Assembly: GCA_027492795.1 (NCBI GenBank)
Contig: JAPUEB010000031.1
Location: 27,058 to 68,903 of the forward strand
Length of the DNA: 41,846 nt
Direction of reading: 5' to 3'
Source of the DNA: Chryseobacterium sp.
GTDB taxonomy: Bacteria > Bacteroidota > Bacteroidia > Flavobacteriales > Weeksellaceae
The position numbers were made by a program, and so were the translations under genes. Shown here piece by piece: positions 40,612 through 41,846 of the stretch (position 1 is the stretch's first letter; the number at the start of each line of letters is the position of its first letter). The notes beneath the pieces were generated by a model that had not been told where the DNA came from, searched no databases, and was given only the letters and a program-made list of their open reading frames with translations.

Positions 40612-41665
40612 AAAAAACAAAATATATAGGAGAAAGAGATTTTGGGCGGGTGTATTACTTGCCCAATTTCTTTTGTTTTTTCTTTTATCAAAAAGCGATG
40701 CCGCTGTAAAATTAGCCGAGCATTTTTTTGAATTTCAAAAAGCTTTTCACCAAAAATTATTTTCATTATTCCCCTTTTCAGTTGGCGATTTGCTTTATGT
40801 TTTGTTGGGAATTTATTTGATATTTATTTTATTTAAAATTTTCAAAAAATCCTCTCGGCAAAAATATCTTTTCAAAGGTTTTATTTTGCTAAATATCCTT
40901 TATTTTTCTTATCAAATTTTTTGGGGACTACTCTATTTTCAGCAACCATTAATAGAAAAACTTCCTAAAGAAGAACCAACTCTTGAAGAAGCTAAACAAC
41001 TTGCTTTAAAATATCTTGAAATCTGCAAAAAAGACCGAGAACTGGTAAAAGAAGATAAAAATGGGGTTTTCAAAGTCTTTAATCTTAAAAACATAGAATC
41101 TGAAATTCTGCAAAATCAAAATCAACTTCCAAAATTGGTTACAGAAAAAAAAGGAACGCAAATCAATTCCTTCAAAACAAGTCTTTACAAAGGCGTGATG
41201 AGTTACACCGGAATTTTGGGTTATTACAATCCATTCACGGCGGAAGCACAATACAATGAAAAACTTCCCTCCTCTTATCTTTCATTCACACTCGCGCATG
41301 AAAGTGCTCATCAATTGGGTTTCGCACGTGAACAGGAAGCGAATTTTATCGGATATCTAATTGCAAAAAATTCAACAAATGCTGAGTTAAAATATAGTAC
41401 AGATTATTTTGTTTTAAAAAGTCTTTTGAACGCTTTAGTTGAAAAAAATCCTGAGTTTGTGAAAAGTGCAATTCTAAATTATTCGGAGGGAATGAAAAGA
41501 GATCGCCTTTACGAAAAAATGTTCTTCGAGAAACATTCCGGATTGCTGGATGCATTTTTTGGCTTCACCAACGACCTTTTCCTGAAAACAAACCAACAGG
41601 AAGGCAGTATTACTTATTCCTACTTCGTTGATTTATTGATAAGATACGAGCGAGAAAATCCATAA
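40586..41665 (+). CDS. DUF3810 membrane protein, putative zinc metalloprotease
   Basis: 359 residues. Three membrane helices in the first 120 residues are followed by a soluble domain with HESAH (238-242, HExxH motif) and a downstream glutamate in QEANFIGYL (E251), the usual set for a gluzincin-type zinc site. This fits the DUF3810 family. Neither substrate nor activity is known to me. The start is the ATG at 40586, inside the last 26 bases of the transporter gene in another frame; no other Met precedes the conserved region, and a TTG six bases earlier is less likely. The overlap implies translational coupling with the transporter. Confidence 0.83.
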   Translation: MWNNPADTKKNKIYRRKRFWAGVLLAQFLLFFLLSKSDAAVKLAEHFFEFQKAFHQKLFSLFPFSVGDLLYVLLGIYLIFILFKIFKKSSRQKYLFKGFILLNILYFSYQIFWGLLYFQQPLIEKLPKEEPTLEEAKQLALKYLEICKKDRELVKEDKNGVFKVFNLKNIESEILQNQNQLPKLVTEKKGTQINSFKTSLYKGVMSYTGILGYYNPFTAEAQYNEKLPSSYLSFTLAHESAHQLGFAREQEANFIGYLIAKNSTNAELKYSTDYFVLKSLLNALVEKNPEFVKSAILNYSEGMKRDRLYEKMFFEKHSGLLDAFFGFTNDLFLKTNQQEGSITYSYFVDLLIRYERENP

Positions 41666-41669
41666 AAAA

Positions 41670-41695
41670 AGAATCGTGTTTCACAACACGATTCT
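41670..41695 (-). terminator. Strong hairpin with T-run on the minus strand
   Basis: A perfect 11-bp stem (41670-41680 with 41685-41695, AGAATCGTGTT) and TCAC loop, four bases after the DUF3810 stop. The oligo-T lies on the minus strand (41664-41670); the plus strand continues with A. As an intrinsic terminator it therefore serves leftward transcription. Confidence 0.75.
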
Positions 41696-41846
41696 AAAAA
41701 CACAAATGATGAAAAAAAATTTATTGTCTCATGAGTATGAAACTCTCAAGACGATGTAAAAGTAGTAATTATATTTTAATTTCCAAATAATTTATACCAA
41801 TTATGCATATACAACAGTCTAAATTAACTAAAAAAATAGCTAAATC

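Overview
The window looks like ordinary chromosome from a member of the Flavobacteriia, most likely the Chryseobacterium/Weeksellaceae group. It is AT-rich. Genes lack Shine-Dalgarno sequences and at least twelve starts are preceded by the Bacteroidota -7 promoter motif TAnnTTTG. Family content agrees: SprA and a PorP/SprF-like protein (type IX secretion), a peptidase with a T9SS C-terminal sorting domain, DUF5606, DUF3822, DUF3810, and a malic enzyme fused to a phosphotransacetylase domain. I see no rRNA, tRNA, insertion sequence, prophage or CRISPR array.

Layout. 1-136 is a heptamer tandem repeat in front of fmt. 1.1-6.5 kb carries small housekeeping genes: DUF5606, ruvX-def, a SixA-like phosphatase, the DUF3822-rsmD pair, a Cys-rich secreted protein, an Smr protein and a YfcE-like phosphodiesterase. 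6.5-13.7 kb holds a secreted serine hydrolase, murI, hemW, a PorP/SprF-like protein, an RluD-like pseudouridine synthase and a membrane-anchored PASTA protein. 13.8-18.4 kb reads rightward: ddl-coaD-TRIC channel, then an acyl-CoA carboxylase beta subunit and a secreted protein. 18.5-26.2 kb is the ruvA-sprA operon, with sprA (about 7 kb) the largest gene. 26.4-28.7 kb is maeB.

29-35 kb is the most accessory-looking part. It has a collagen/C1q-like secreted protein, a T9SS-exported S8 peptidase preceded by a small secreted protein, a 1-kb repeat-rich non-coding stretch (helically phased A-tracts, a dispersed-type palindrome and a degenerate 22-bp minisatellite), and a membrane-tethered TPR/LuxR regulator. 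35-41.8 kb has a BadF-type (N-acetylglucosamine) kinase, a small acidic protein, GtrA, a PlsC-like acyltransferase, a FucP-type sugar transporter and a DUF3810 putative metalloprotease.

Functional links. murI, ddl and the PASTA protein point to peptidoglycan synthesis. SprA, the PorP/SprF-like protein and the S8 peptidase link the translocon to a cargo. The kinase and sugar transporter may serve amino-sugar use. The least explained material is non-coding: four short-unit tandem arrays, several palindromic elements (one present twice), a 140-bp MITE-like inverted repeat, and a possible small RNA on the minus strand at the right edge. No clearly new multi-gene system was found; the best candidate for a closer look is the regulator/repeat/peptidase neighbourhood at 32.2-35.0 kb.
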